Part shown: in pieces, positions 54,207-63,319 of the stretch | How positions within the stretch are numbered: position 1 is the first letter of the stretch | Layout of the letters: every line of letters begins with the position of its first letter | Assembly: GCF_000214725.1 (NCBI RefSeq) | Contig: NC_015574.1 | Span: 1,438,001 to 1,502,000, forward strand | Reading direction: 5' to 3' | Source of the DNA: Methanobacterium paludis | GTDB taxonomy: Archaea; Methanobacteriota; Methanobacteria; Methanobacteriales; Methanobacteriaceae | Length of the DNA stretch: 64,000 bases | Position numbers and translations under genes: made by a program | The notes under the pieces: model-generated | The model's input: only the letters and a program-made list of their open reading frames with translations | Database searches by the model: none | Told to the model about the DNA's origin: nothing

Positions 54207-56621
54207 ATGAATAAAACCAGACATGATCTGGAAGAGGAAATTATTCAACTAAAGAAGAAAATTGAAGATTTAGAAAATGTGAATAACCAACTTATCGACC
54301 AGTCTTCTGAGGGTATGCGGATCATGGACACAAATTACAATATTTTAGAAACTCCAGAATCAACAGTAAAAAGTGGCACAGATAAATATCCAATAAAACC
54401 TGCATCCAACGCCAGGATCAAAACAGAAAATATTATAAAAGGCCATCAAACAGGTATCGTGGAAAAATTTTCAGATAAAAGGGAAAAAATAGAGGAATTA
54501 AAAAAAAGCGAATCAATGTTCCGTTTGCTGGCTGACAGCTGCCCCGACGTCATATACCGAATTTCCATTCCTGAAGGACGCTACGAATATGTAAGCCCCT
54601 CTTCTACAGTTAACTGCGGCCGCAGTCCTGAAGAATTTTATAAAACTCCTTTATTGATAAAAGAAATACTGCACCCCGACTGGAAGGAAGAGTTCACCAA
54701 AAAATTTTCGGAAATGATCACAAAAAAATCCGTGTCCTACATAGAGTACCAGATCATCCACAAGTCCGGGGAGGTTGTCTGGGTTTCCCAAAGTGACGTG
54801 GTTATAAGGGATGAAAATGGAAATCCTGTGGCATTTCAGGGAATTGCCAGGAACGTAACCGAGAAAAAACGGGCGGAAGAAATAAAGGCCAGATTTGAGT
54901 CCATTGTGGAACATTCCAACGACGCTATCATCTCCAAAAATCTTGATGGAACCATAACAAGTTGGAACCACGCTGCAGAGAAGATTTATGGTTACTCAAA
55001 AGAGGAAATGCTGGGCAAATCCAACAAAAACCTTATACCCAAAGGTCATGACCCGGAAATATCTTCCTTCCTGGATATCATTCACGATGAGAACTACGAC
55101 ACTTTAAGGGTCAGAAAAGACGGGAAAATCATCAACGTTTCCATGACTCTTTCCCCAATAAGGAACAGTCGTGGGAAGATAACAGGGATCTCAATCATAT
55201 CCAGAGACATAACCCAACAGAAAAAAGCAGAAAGAGAACTTAAAGCCAGTGAAAAACGTTATAAACTCCTTGTGGAGAATGTTCCCGTTGGAATACTTCA
55301 TCTCGACAGAAATGGTGATGTAATTGATGTGAACCCCAAACTCATGGATATCGTGGGCTCAAAATCTGAAACTTACACCCGCCTTATTAACGTGCTGGAA
55401 TTCCCTGAAACTGTTGTATCTGGATTCTCAAACGAATTCAGGGAATGTCTGGAAACTGGTAGGGTCATTAAGGGCAAACGCAGTTACACATCTGCCTGGG
55501 GAAAAGAGTCTCATCTGCAGTACCACATCACACCACTTCTGGACTCTGAAAACAATGTTACAAGCATTATTGGAACATGTGAAGATATCACAGAACGTAA
55601 AAAGGTGGAGGAAGCTCTTCTTGAAAGTGAGGAGAAGTTCCGTGAGGTTTTTAACAACGTCAGCGATGCAGTATTCTTATGCAAACTTGAAAATTGCTTA
55701 CCGAAAAAGTTCATTGAGGTAAATGATGTTGCCTGCCAAAAGTTGGGTTACACCCGGGAAGAACTGCTGAAAATGTCCTGTAAAGATATAGATGACCCTC
55801 AGATGGAGGATAAATTGCCTTTAATGGCAGATAAACTTTACAAAAATGGAAAGGTCAGTTTTGAAACTTTCCAGATAACTAAAAACGGTTCCACCATACC
55901 TGTTGAGATCAACGCTCATATCTTCAAATTGGATGGTATGGATGTTTCAGTTTCAGTGGCCCGTGATATTACAGAGAGAAAAAAGGGTGAAAAGCTGGTA
56001 AAAAAGTCCTTGAAAGAGAAGGAACTGCTTTTAATGGAGATTCACCACAGGGTTAAGAACAATCTCATGGTAATCTCAAGCCTCCTGAACATGCAGTCCC
56101 GCCAGATCAAGGACAAAGAAGTTTTGAGCCTGTTAAAAGACAGCCAGAGCCGTGCCCGTTCCATGGCACTTATCCATGAAAAGCTTTACAGTTCAAATCT
56201 TAAACAGATAAATTTCGGTGAGTACATTCAAGATTTTACAGAAGAACTCTTCAAAACCTACTCAACCAACCCAAACGTAACTCTTAAAATGGATGTGGAA
56301 GATCGGATGCTTGACATCAACACTTCCATTCCGCTGGGACTCATTGTAAACGAACTTATCTCAAACAGTCTTAAATATGCATTTGCCAGTGAAGATAAAG
56401 GTACTGTGACTGTTAAATTCCATAAAAAAAATGATACTTATACCTTAACCGTTGGGGATGATGGTGTGGGAATACCGGACAATATTGACTGCCTCAACAC
56501 AGAATCACTCGGAATGAAGCTTGTGACGAGTCTGACAGAACAGTTAGATGGTGAGCTGAAAATTGACACAACAAAGGGCACATGCTTTAACATAAGTTTC
56601 AGGGAAACTGAATTCATTTAA
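54207..56621 (+). CDS. Soluble multi-PAS sensor histidine kinase
   Basis: An 804-residue kinase without membrane segments. An N-terminal coiled coil (about 3-30) is followed by four PAS domains (starting near residues 100, 230, 350 and 475), each linked by KxxEE-type helices. The HisKA_2 domain holds the phosphoacceptor in LMEIHHRVKNNLMVISSLLNMQSRQ (about residue 613), and the ATPase has NELISNSLKYAF (N box) and DDGVGIPD (G1). Such kinases are frequent in methanogens. No response regulator gene is adjacent. The signal is unknown; proximity to the lasso operon is suggestive only. Confidence 0.85.
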   Translation: MNKTRHDLEEEIIQLKKKIEDLENVNNQLIDQSSEGMRIMDTNYNILETPESTVKSGTDKYPIKPASNARIKTENIIKGHQTGIVEKFSDKREKIEELKKSESMFRLLADSCPDVIYRISIPEGRYEYVSPSSTVNCGRSPEEFYKTPLLIKEILHPDWKEEFTKKFSEMITKKSVSYIEYQIIHKSGEVVWVSQSDVVIRDENGNPVAFQGIARNVTEKKRAEEIKARFESIVEHSNDAIISKNLDGTITSWNHAAEKIYGYSKEEMLGKSNKNLIPKGHDPEISSFLDIIHDENYDTLRVRKDGKIINVSMTLSPIRNSRGKITGISIISRDITQQKKAERELKASEKRYKLLVENVPVGILHLDRNGDVIDVNPKLMDIVGSKSETYTRLINVLEFPETVVSGFSNEFRECLETGRVIKGKRSYTSAWGKESHLQYHITPLLDSENNVTSIIGTCEDITERKKVEEALLESEEKFREVFNNVSDAVFLCKLENCLPKKFIEVNDVACQKLGYTREELLKMSCKDIDDPQMEDKLPLMADKLYKNGKVSFETFQITKNGSTIPVEINAHIFKLDGMDVSVSVARDITERKKGEKLVKKSLKEKELLLMEIHHRVKNNLMVISSLLNMQSRQIKDKEVLSLLKDSQSRARSMALIHEKLYSSNLKQINFGEYIQDFTEELFKTYSTNPNVTLKMDVEDRMLDINTSIPLGLIVNELISNSLKYAFASEDKGTVTVKFHKKNDTYTLTVGDDGVGIPDNIDCLNTESLGMKLVTSLTEQLDGELKIDTTKGTCFNISFRETEFI

Positions 56622-56783
56622 AGATTAATATTCATTTAAAGGTTGTAAATATATTTTAACAGTGCCACTGATATCAAGAAACAGATCTTCCGGGTATTAT
56701 ATTAAGAAAAAATTTAGATGGAATAATATCAATGATACAAAATGGAAAGAGAGCTTAAAATATAAAAATCGGATTTCAGTGCG

Positions 56784-56856
56784 TATTCATCCATTCTAAA
56801 CATATATCTATTCATCCAATCTAAGCATAAAATATTGTTATTCATTCTAGACATAA
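56784..56856. repeat. Three imperfect direct repeats between convergent genes
   Basis: TATTCATCCATTCTAAACATA (56784), a close variant at 56809 and a shortened form TATTCATTCTAGACATAA (56839) lie between the kinase stop and the ABC permease stop. Role unknown. Confidence 0.55.
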
Positions 56857-56867
56857 TAAAAACCACA

Positions 56868-57620
56868 TTACTGCCTCTTACTGAACAAGTAGGACCCTAT
56901 AACAACTACAGCCACATCAAAGATGCATATGATCAATAGATCGTAGTGCATTGGCAGTAGAGGCTGCCATCCGGGTATCATGACTGATCGTAGAGCATCT
57001 ACACAGTAGGTCAGTGGATTAACATAGAACACCCATTGTATCCATGAGGGCAGGTTCGTGACAGGGAAAAGTGCTCCGCTTAAAAAGAACATGGGCATGT
57101 TGACAAAGGTCACAATCGTCCCGAAACTTTCCAGACTGGTCATGAGACTGGCTATGATAAGACCAATACAGGTCAAACCCACCGTGATGAGCATCATCAA
57201 AGGGATTGCCAATCCAACCGCATACCCTGTTAGGGGCACGCCGATGAGAAACCCCAGTACTATAACTATGAGTCCCTGTATCATGGCGCTGGTACCCACT
57301 CCAAGCATCTTACCTGTGAAGATGGAGATTCGGCTTATAGGTGCCACCAAAATTTCTTTCATAAAACCGAACTGCCTGTCCCAGATCACTGAGATGCCCA
57401 GGAATATGGCTGTAAAAAGAAGAGTTTGGGCAATTATACCTGGCAGGAGAAATTGCTGGTAATTAAAGCCAGACATTGGCAGAGAAAACCGTAAACCTGT
57501 ACCAAAGATCACAAGCCACAGTACCGGTGTTATCACCGCACTTATCAACCTTGAACGGTCGCGTACAAACCGCTTGAGCTCACGCCGCCATAAAGCATAG
57601 ATACCCCGAAACTCACTTAT
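56868..57620 (-). CDS. ABC-2 type transporter permease (DrrB-like), probable ATA start
   Basis: About 250 residues with six helices: VITPVLWLVIFGTGLRF, FLLPGIIAQTLLFTAIFLGISVIWDRQFGFMKEILVAPISR, and MFFLSGALFPVTNLPSWIQWVFYVNPLTYCVDALR, the standard DrrB/ABC-2 blocks. The first standard start, TTG 57548, would remove the amphipathic N-terminus. In-frame sequence from ATA 57620 gives ISEFRGIYALWRRELKRFVRDRSRL, which is the normal family N-terminus; ATAA there overlaps the ATPase TAA stop, and AGGGGG lies 8 bases upstream. So initiation at ATA is proposed. Confidence 0.82.
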   Translation of the reverse strand: MSEFRGIYALWRRELKRFVRDRSRLISAVITPVLWLVIFGTGLRFSLPMSGFNYQQFLLPGIIAQTLLFTAIFLGISVIWDRQFGFMKEILVAPISRISIFTGKMLGVGTSAMIQGLIVIVLGFLIGVPLTGYAVGLAIPLMMLITVGLTCIGLIIASLMTSLESFGTIVTFVNMPMFFLSGALFPVTNLPSWIQWVFYVNPLTYCVDALRSVMIPGWQPLLPMHYDLLIICIFDVAVVVIGSYLFSKRQ

Positions 57621-58603
57621 TTTATCTGCCCCCTAATTCGGGCAGCCATGCCCGTAAGCTCTTTACCGCCACTCTCCCGGATTTCCCGGCCTGTATGATA
57701 CATGAACACATCATCCAGGTCGGGTTCGCGTATCGAAATATTGTCCACGTACACTCCTGCAGATACTGCCAGCACAACAACACGCGGCAGTGCCGTATGG
57801 GCATTTTTTACGCTCAAATTCAGCCCTTCATCAGTTTTTATGATCTTATCTACGAGGTTGGTCTCAGCAAGCTTGGCAGCAAGTAGATCGTTGTTTTTTG
57901 TCTGGATGGTGATCATCTCACTTTCCAGTTGTTCTTTGAGATTGTGTGGAGTATCCAGGGCAATGATCCGGCTTTTGTCTATGATGGCGATCCTGTCGCA
58001 GAGCTCATCAGCCTCTTCCATATAATGGGTCGTGAGGATGATTGTGATATTCTCCCTCTCCTTCAAATCTCTTATATAACTCCAGATATGGTCACGGCTC
58101 TGGGGATCGAGGCCAAGTGTGGGTTCATCCAGGAACAATATCTTGGGATAATGTATAAGGCTCCTTGCAATCTCGAGCCTGCGCCGCATACCCCCGGAGT
58201 AGGTGTTGACAAAACTTGATGCACGATCCTCCAGCTCCACGAGTTTCAGCATTTCATTTATTCTGGAGTGCATGACCTCCCTTGGCACGTCGTAGAGGTC
58301 AGCGTGCATTTCCATGTTTTCTCTACCTGTAAGCTTATCATCTATACTGGGATCCTGGAAGACTATGCCTATGGATTTCCGCACATCACCTGGCTGGTGG
58401 ACAATATCGTAACCGTTCACTTTAGCCGTTCCAGATGTTGGTTTCAAAATTGTGCACAGCATGGAAATGGTTGTGCTTTTTCCAGCACCATTAGGGCCCA
58501 GCAATCCGAATATTTCGCCCTCTTCCACCTGTACACTCACCTTGTCAACAGCGGTTAGATCGCCGAACTTTTTCGTCAGGTCCATGGTTTCTATGGCGTG
58601 CAT
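57617..58603 (-). CDS. ABC transporter ATPase (DrrA-like)
   Basis: About 328 residues: Walker A GLLGPNGAGKSTT, Q-loop GIVFQDPSID, signature YSGGMRRRLEIARSL, Walker B ILFLDEPTLGLD, switch His in LTTHYMEEADEL, and a C-terminal DUF4162-like domain. It powers the adjoining permease in export of a drug, lipid or peptide. AGGTGA is 5 bases from ATG 58603. Base composition is richer in GC than the neighbours, suggesting different history. Confidence 0.88.
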   Translation of the reverse strand: MHAIETMDLTKKFGDLTAVDKVSVQVEEGEIFGLLGPNGAGKSTTISMLCTILKPTSGTAKVNGYDIVHQPGDVRKSIGIVFQDPSIDDKLTGRENMEMHADLYDVPREVMHSRINEMLKLVELEDRASSFVNTYSGGMRRRLEIARSLIHYPKILFLDEPTLGLDPQSRDHIWSYIRDLKERENITIILTTHYMEEADELCDRIAIIDKSRIIALDTPHNLKEQLESEMITIQTKNNDLLAAKLAETNLVDKIIKTDEGLNLSVKNAHTALPRVVVLAVSAGVYVDNISIREPDLDDVFMYHTGREIRESGGKELTGMAARIRGQIK

Positions 58604-58953
58604 TTTTTTCACCTAAGTAAACACTATTTAAATAAAATAAAGGTGAACCCTTAAAAATGATTTTTAGTGGCTATTTTTCTTTTGCAAATCCAAAGTAAAT
58701 CCTAGAATTGTTTTTTTGATTTTACATTCACCATTATATCATGGTTATTATTTTAACTGAACAATATCTTATATTTTATCTTTACATTTTTCAAGTCTAT
58801 TGAACGCACTTATTCTTTGGGAATTGTAAAATTACAGTGGTCAACTTTAAAAAGGGATCTGGGTTTTCCAAGAAAACATTAAAGAGGAAGACATGTATAT
58901 TTATAAATTAAAAACGATATAATTCTAACAAATTTATAAATTCGGAGCCCCAT
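58604..58953. other. Divergent intergenic region
   Basis: About 350 bases between the ABC ATPase (minus) and the DUF1616 gene (plus). TATATTTATAAATT around 58,893-58,906 is a plausible TATA region for the plus gene. No gene or repeat otherwise seen. Confidence 0.4.
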
Positions 58954-60420
58954 ATGAAAAAACAATCCCTAAAAGATACTGCAGCTGTTTTATTGTTAAT
59001 GATCCTGTCTTTAACTTGGCTGCTTACCCAAACTATCAACGAATTCAACGCAAGCATCATCCCCTACATTTTAATAATGTTTATATTACCTGGATACAGC
59101 TTTGTAAATGCATTAGTTCCTATAAAATCTGATTTAAGCCGTATTAAACGATTATTTTTAAGTATTATGACCATTTTTTTAATTACAGGTTTTTTCTTCA
59201 TAGTTTCACGCCACCAGATCTTTGGAATAACTTTAAAAAGCGTATTTTTAATAATGGCCATGATAATAACAATTTTATCCATAATTACTATTTTAGAGAG
59301 ACTTGCATTTTCAAACAGGGAAATTGATGTGGTTGAAGTAGATAGATCCAGTCACAATGCGGACTATGATGATCACGGGAAAGAAGAGGTTTACGGGAAA
59401 GATATTTACAGTAAAAAAGAGATTAAAAAAGAGGTTTACAGAACAAAAGATGACAGGAAAGAAGAGAGTCATGAAGAAGAGAATTATGATATAATAAAAA
59501 TGCACAATGAGGATGAGATAAGCACTGATAGAAGAAGGAAGCATAGCACTGTTAAAAGGGGAAGAAAAAAACTTTTCATTCCAACCGACCTCATACTCGT
59601 GTTTTTGATCACCGCACTGTGCATTTTATTTGTTTTAACTCCCAAGTTAAGTCATACATTTGTCAGAACTCTTTTGGGATTATTTTTAATACTCTTCATA
59701 CCAGGATACTCCCTGATAGCGGCTTTATTCCCTAAAAAGGATGATCTGGAGGGTATTGAACGGGCGGCTTTGAGTTTTGGTTTGAGCGTTGCTGTCACAC
59801 CTCTTATTGGTCTTGCACTCAACTACACATCCTGGGGCATCAGACTCACACCCATATTAATCTCGCTGTCGGCTTTCACATTTATAATGGTGTTTGTGGC
59901 TTACCTGAGGAGGATAAGGGCACCTCTGGAGGAACGGTTCTCTGTTCCATTTGGAAGTTTACCCGATAGGATCAGGGGGCAGTTTAAGGGTGAATCCAGA
60001 AACAGTAAAATTCTTTCCATCGTCTTGATCATCACAATTGTCCTGGCCGTAGCAACAACTGTTTACATAGTAGTCAACCCCCATCAGGGTGAAAAATTCA
60101 CAGAGTTTTATATATTGGGGCCCAACGGTACAGCTGCAGACTACCCAACCAACATGACATCTGGAGAAATTGGCAGTGTCATAATTGGTGTTGTTAACCA
60201 TGAATATCAACCTGTTAATTACAGTCTGGTTGTCCAAGTTAACGGAACAATTCTAAAACAGGAAAACATCACTTTAAACACCACTCAAAAGCTTGAAATT
60301 CCGTACAACTTCACTGCAGGGTATGCTACAGGTAAAAAAGAGATAGAGTTCCAACTCTACAAACTACCTGATGAGACGAATGTTTACAGGTCACTGCACC
60401 TGTGGATTAATATTGAATAA
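58954..60420 (+). CDS. DUF1616 membrane protein
   Basis: A 488-residue protein. Two hydrophobic bundles (residues about 8-110 and 210-380) each contain the DUF1616 signature (IMFILPGYSFVNALVPIKSDLSRIKRLFLS and LFIPGYSLIAALFPKKDDLEGIERAALSFGLSVAVTPLIG). They are joined by a highly charged linker (about 118-205), and an extracytoplasmic beta domain ends the protein (FYILGPNGTAADYPTNMTSGEIG). Function is unknown; the family is typical of methanogens and haloarchaea. GGAG precedes the ATG. Confidence 0.82.
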   Translation: MKKQSLKDTAAVLLLMILSLTWLLTQTINEFNASIIPYILIMFILPGYSFVNALVPIKSDLSRIKRLFLSIMTIFLITGFFFIVSRHQIFGITLKSVFLIMAMIITILSIITILERLAFSNREIDVVEVDRSSHNADYDDHGKEEVYGKDIYSKKEIKKEVYRTKDDRKEESHEEENYDIIKMHNEDEISTDRRRKHSTVKRGRKKLFIPTDLILVFLITALCILFVLTPKLSHTFVRTLLGLFLILFIPGYSLIAALFPKKDDLEGIERAALSFGLSVAVTPLIGLALNYTSWGIRLTPILISLSAFTFIMVFVAYLRRIRAPLEERFSVPFGSLPDRIRGQFKGESRNSKILSIVLIITIVLAVATTVYIVVNPHQGEKFTEFYILGPNGTAADYPTNMTSGEIGSVIIGVVNHEYQPVNYSLVVQVNGTILKQENITLNTTQKLEIPYNFTAGYATGKKEIEFQLYKLPDETNVYRSLHLWINIE

Positions 60421-60427
60421 ACTTCAG

Positions 60428-60446
60428 GAACGTTGCTTTAACGTTC
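60428..60446. repeat. Inverted repeat GAACGTT-N5-AACGTTC
   Basis: Seven-base perfect arms just after the DUF1616 stop. The same core GAACGTTGC recurs in the palindrome at 60908-60922 on the other side of the small membrane protein gene. Confidence 0.55.
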
Positions 60447-60551
60447 ATGTTTATTTTCATGAATTAGGGAAGCTGGGTTTAAAAAGTACATATCATAGAA
60501 TACGCAGCCATATAAAAAGATATATAAGTGAGTAAGTTAAGATTAAAGGTT

Positions 60552-60785
60552 ATGATATCTACAGTAACTACAACCACTGCAGCTGTGACTACCACTCAGG
60601 CTATGACCTTTGGTATAATAGCTGTTCTGGCTTTGATAACATTACTTGCAATCAAAGAGATATTGAGTTCAGAGACAAACAATAAACGCGTGCAATCGTT
60701 TGTTAAGGGATCTAATATTGCAATAATACCATTACTGTTAGTCTTTGTGTCCATAGTAGGATTTAAAGTTGTATCTGTCATTTAA
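60552..60785 (+). CDS. Small two-helix membrane protein
   Basis: About 77 residues: a Thr-rich N-terminus (STVTTTTAAVTTTQAM), helix FGIIAVLALITLLAIKEIL, a basic loop (NNKRVQSFVKGSN) and helix IAIIPLLLVFVSIVGFKVV. I recognise no family. GATATATAAG at 60519-60528 is a TATA box that overlaps the alternative GTG start 60528, so ATG 60552, about 25-30 bases away, would be made from a nearly leaderless transcript. Follows the DUF1616 gene in the same direction. Confidence 0.6.
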   Translation: MISTVTTTTAAVTTTQAMTFGIIAVLALITLLAIKEILSSETNNKRVQSFVKGSNIAIIPLLLVFVSIVGFKVVSVI

Positions 60786-60908
60786 GCACTGGTACCATAT
60801 CAGTGAGCCAGATACCAAATCTTGACCGACAACAACCTAACAATAAGCTCAGAATGATGCAGTTCCGTTATTCAGTACTGAAATTACGGGACCGCAACCA
60901 GTGAAGAG

Positions 60909-60922
60909 AACGTTGCAACGTT
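60909..60922. repeat. Perfect 14-base palindrome
   Basis: AACGTTGCAACGTT, preceded by G as in the inverted repeat at 60428. Lies 125 bases after the small membrane protein gene. Confidence 0.55.
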
Positions 60923-60988
60923 ACAAACGATAAACGATAAATACTCTTAGTACAGTTAAACACCAACATTGCAATCATGGCACAATTT

Positions 60989-61020
60989 AAGGTTTTTAAA
61001 ACCTTTTTTCTTTTTTTTTA
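60989..61020 (+). terminator. Hairpin plus T-tract terminator
   Basis: AAGGTTTT and AAAACCTT pair around one or two bases and are followed by a T-rich run of about 18 bases. It ends the transcript about 200 bases after the small membrane protein gene; the interval 60,786-60,985 has no reading frame, so the message would have a long 3' leader or a separate RNA. Confidence 0.6.
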
Positions 61021-61286
61021 GCATGTGAATAATCATCAAAATAACAGTTTAATATTCTTGTTTTTAAGTACTGGAAAATACTATCTTATATAGTTTGTAT
61101 TCTTGTTTTGGGTTAAAATAAAATAATAAAACTTTTAGGGTCTTAGATTTTTCTCGGGTGAAAGAATGATTTTTCTTTTGTTTTTATGGATCTGAATGAG
61201 TATTCATCATCTTATTTCTAAAAATACATTTTTATATTTGTTTTATAAGAATATTAAGTCCTATAAAGCGTTAAATTTAAATATTG

Positions 61287-62318
61287 ATGTTTACATATGA
61301 TTATTTAGAGAATAAAATGAAGTACCATTTAGATTACAGTAAAGAAGACCCGAATTATATTTTGTTAAAGAAAACATTTAAAATAATCGGTTCTCACTAC
61401 TTCGTTGTGAGTTTGCTGAACAAATTCAACAATTCTAGAAAATCAAAGATGATAATAGACCTCAAAAGATATTAAAAACATTTTAACAGCTATATTTTTC
61501 AATACAACTGTTGAATTCGTTGCTCAAGATTAAAAAGAGATAAAAAACTGAAAAAATTTTTCGAAATCTCCGATGACGTTCCGGATGCTATTCAAGTACT
61601 TAGAATTCTTGTCGCGATTTAAATCAACTATGTACGTTAAAATCATAAACAGCATATTAATGCCAATCAAACCTTTAAAAAGACGTGGAAAATTAACATT
61701 ATTGTTGATGCCACATCTATAGATTTGGATTACAATATTAAACGCGAACATCGTTCTAAAAAACAGTTAAAAAAACAAAATCCTAGAATGGAGCTATTCA
61801 GCCCCATATGGTTTTTATATAGGATTTAAAGCAATAATAGTCATTGAACATAAATCTACAACGCCTGTTACCATTATAATCCACTACGAAACACCCCACA
61901 AAATTCTAAAATATTCCATGAAATAATAGAAAACTTGAAAAAACGAAGAATAATCCGAAAAGGAGACACAATAATATTCTACAGATAATTTCAAAATCCA
62001 AAAATTAAATGACAAATTAACTTATTCTCTGCAAGTATTTAAAGATAAAAAGACTGAAACATAAACTAAAAAACTATACAATACATTAAAAAAGATATTA
62101 TTTGAAAAAATACAGAATAGGAGCATTACAAACCAGTACGTGGTAAAATCGAAGACTTTTTCAAATTGTGCAAATCATGACTAAGCCTGAAAAAATTACA
62201 CAAATATACACCAGAATCCGCCGAAAGAACCATCATAATAACTGTATTTTTAGCAGAGCTCATCACAACACTAGGTTACAACTCAAAAACAGCCCTAAAA
62301 AAGCTCTCAGAAAACTAA
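61287..62318 (+). pseudogene. Decayed DDE (IS4/IS5-like) transposase
   Basis: A relic broken by several frameshifts and stops. The first 62 codons are open (MFTYDYLENKMKYHLDYSKEDPNYILLKKTF). Later pieces in shifting frames include SRFKSTMYVKIINSILM, IVDATSIDLDYNIKREHRSK (first catalytic Asp), WSYSAPYGFYIGFKAIIVIEH, EIIENLKKRRIIRKGDTIIF and, near the end, FLAELITTLGYNSKTALKKLSEN with a stop at 62316-62318. Together they follow the order of an IS4-type transposase. No intact terminal inverted repeats were found. Confidence 0.75.
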
Positions 62319-62345
62319 AAAACTAAAAAACTAAAAAACTAAAAT
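62311..62345. repeat. Short tandem repeat ACTAAAAA
   Basis: Four units of AACTAAAA follow the end of the transposase relic. Probably slippage-generated. Confidence 0.6.
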
Positions 62346-62724
62346 ATTATATTTCCAATTTAAATGTATATCATCAGATTTAGACAAAAACAGAATTTCT
62401 TTGTGACCATTGGCACAAAAAAATTTAAAGATTAATATGAACTTTTATCCAAATCCAATATCTAAAATGGACTATAATTAAATTAAAAATGATATATAAG
62501 CATATAATCCATAAACTGACTTTTTAACCAATCCTTTTTAGTATTACTCTCTTTTAATTTTGTTTAATTAAATGATTTTTAGTGATTAGTTGCACCAAAC
62601 TTTGTTGATATATTATTACATCTGTGAATCAAAAGGGCTACTTAGCTAAAAAAAACTCTAAAAATTAGTTATTGTTTTTTTTAGTTGAAATTTTGTTATA
62701 AAAAGATTTTAGGAGGAAAAAAAG
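62346..62724. other. AT-rich intergenic region
   Basis: About 380 bases before the secreted-protein gene. Very AT-rich with T-runs near 62,670-62,690 and a TATA-like GATATATTATT at about 62,607. No gene seen. Confidence 0.4.
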
Positions 62725-63216
62725 ATGAAATTAAACAAATTGGTTATAGTTTTGTCAATATTTATTGTTGCAACCATGGGAATTTCCCCAATATTTGCAG
62801 CAAACGTAACTACCGGAACTAGCCAGGCTTCAATAGGTGTTGGTGACACAATATCTCTATTAGTAAGTGGCGATGTAAGCTTTACTGATCTTCTTGCTGA
62901 TAATATAATCTCAAATCAGGGTCAAAAGACTACTCTTACATCTGCATCAAACGTGCCTATAACTGTAGATGTAAATGCTGCTAATTTTGCAGATAACATG
63001 CCTATATCAGCACTACAAGTTCAAAATGCCAATACCACATTATACGCTCCAATGGTCTCCACTGGATCAGTAAATGTAATAACCGGCATGCCAGCACCAG
63101 CAGTAGGTGCAAGCACTACTCAAGATATCGGCCTACAAGCTCAGGTACCAAACGGTGTTAAAACAGGCACATACAACACAATCCTAACCTGGACTGCAAG
63201 TAAAACTGCTACTTAA
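62725..63216 (+). CDS. Secreted WxL-like beta-sandwich protein
   Basis: A 163-residue protein with a clear signal peptide (MKLNKLVIVLSIFIVATMG...FAA, cleavage near residue 25-26). The mature part is Thr/Ala/Val-rich with NVPITVDVNAANFADNMPISALQVQNA and ends GVKTGTYNTILTWTASKTAT, similar to the C-terminal GxYxxxLxWxL stretch of bacterial WxL cell-surface domains. No cysteine and no transmembrane segment besides the signal. AGGAGG precedes the ATG. The next gene encodes a partner-like secreted protein, as in WxL/DUF916 operons. Archaeal equivalence is inference. Confidence 0.65.
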   Translation: MKLNKLVIVLSIFIVATMGISPIFAANVTTGTSQASIGVGDTISLLVSGDVSFTDLLADNIISNQGQKTTLTSASNVPITVDVNAANFADNMPISALQVQNANTTLYAPMVSTGSVNVITGMPAPAVGASTTQDIGLQAQVPNGVKTGTYNTILTWTASKTAT

Positions 63217-63319
63217 ACCATAAATTGTTTATTTTTTTTCTATTTTTTTAATATTAACCTGCCCAAGAACTGTTTATTCTAATTAAATTCAAATAATAAT
63301 GTTTAAAGAGGTGCGCTTT

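Noticed and set aside
60528..60551. GTG 60528 as start of the small membrane protein
   Set aside because: It overlaps the TATA box GATATATAAG, so it would not be in the transcript.
60830..60925. C/D box small RNA
   Set aside because: An ATGATG and a CTGA occur close together, but the second box pair is poor and no terminal stem fits.
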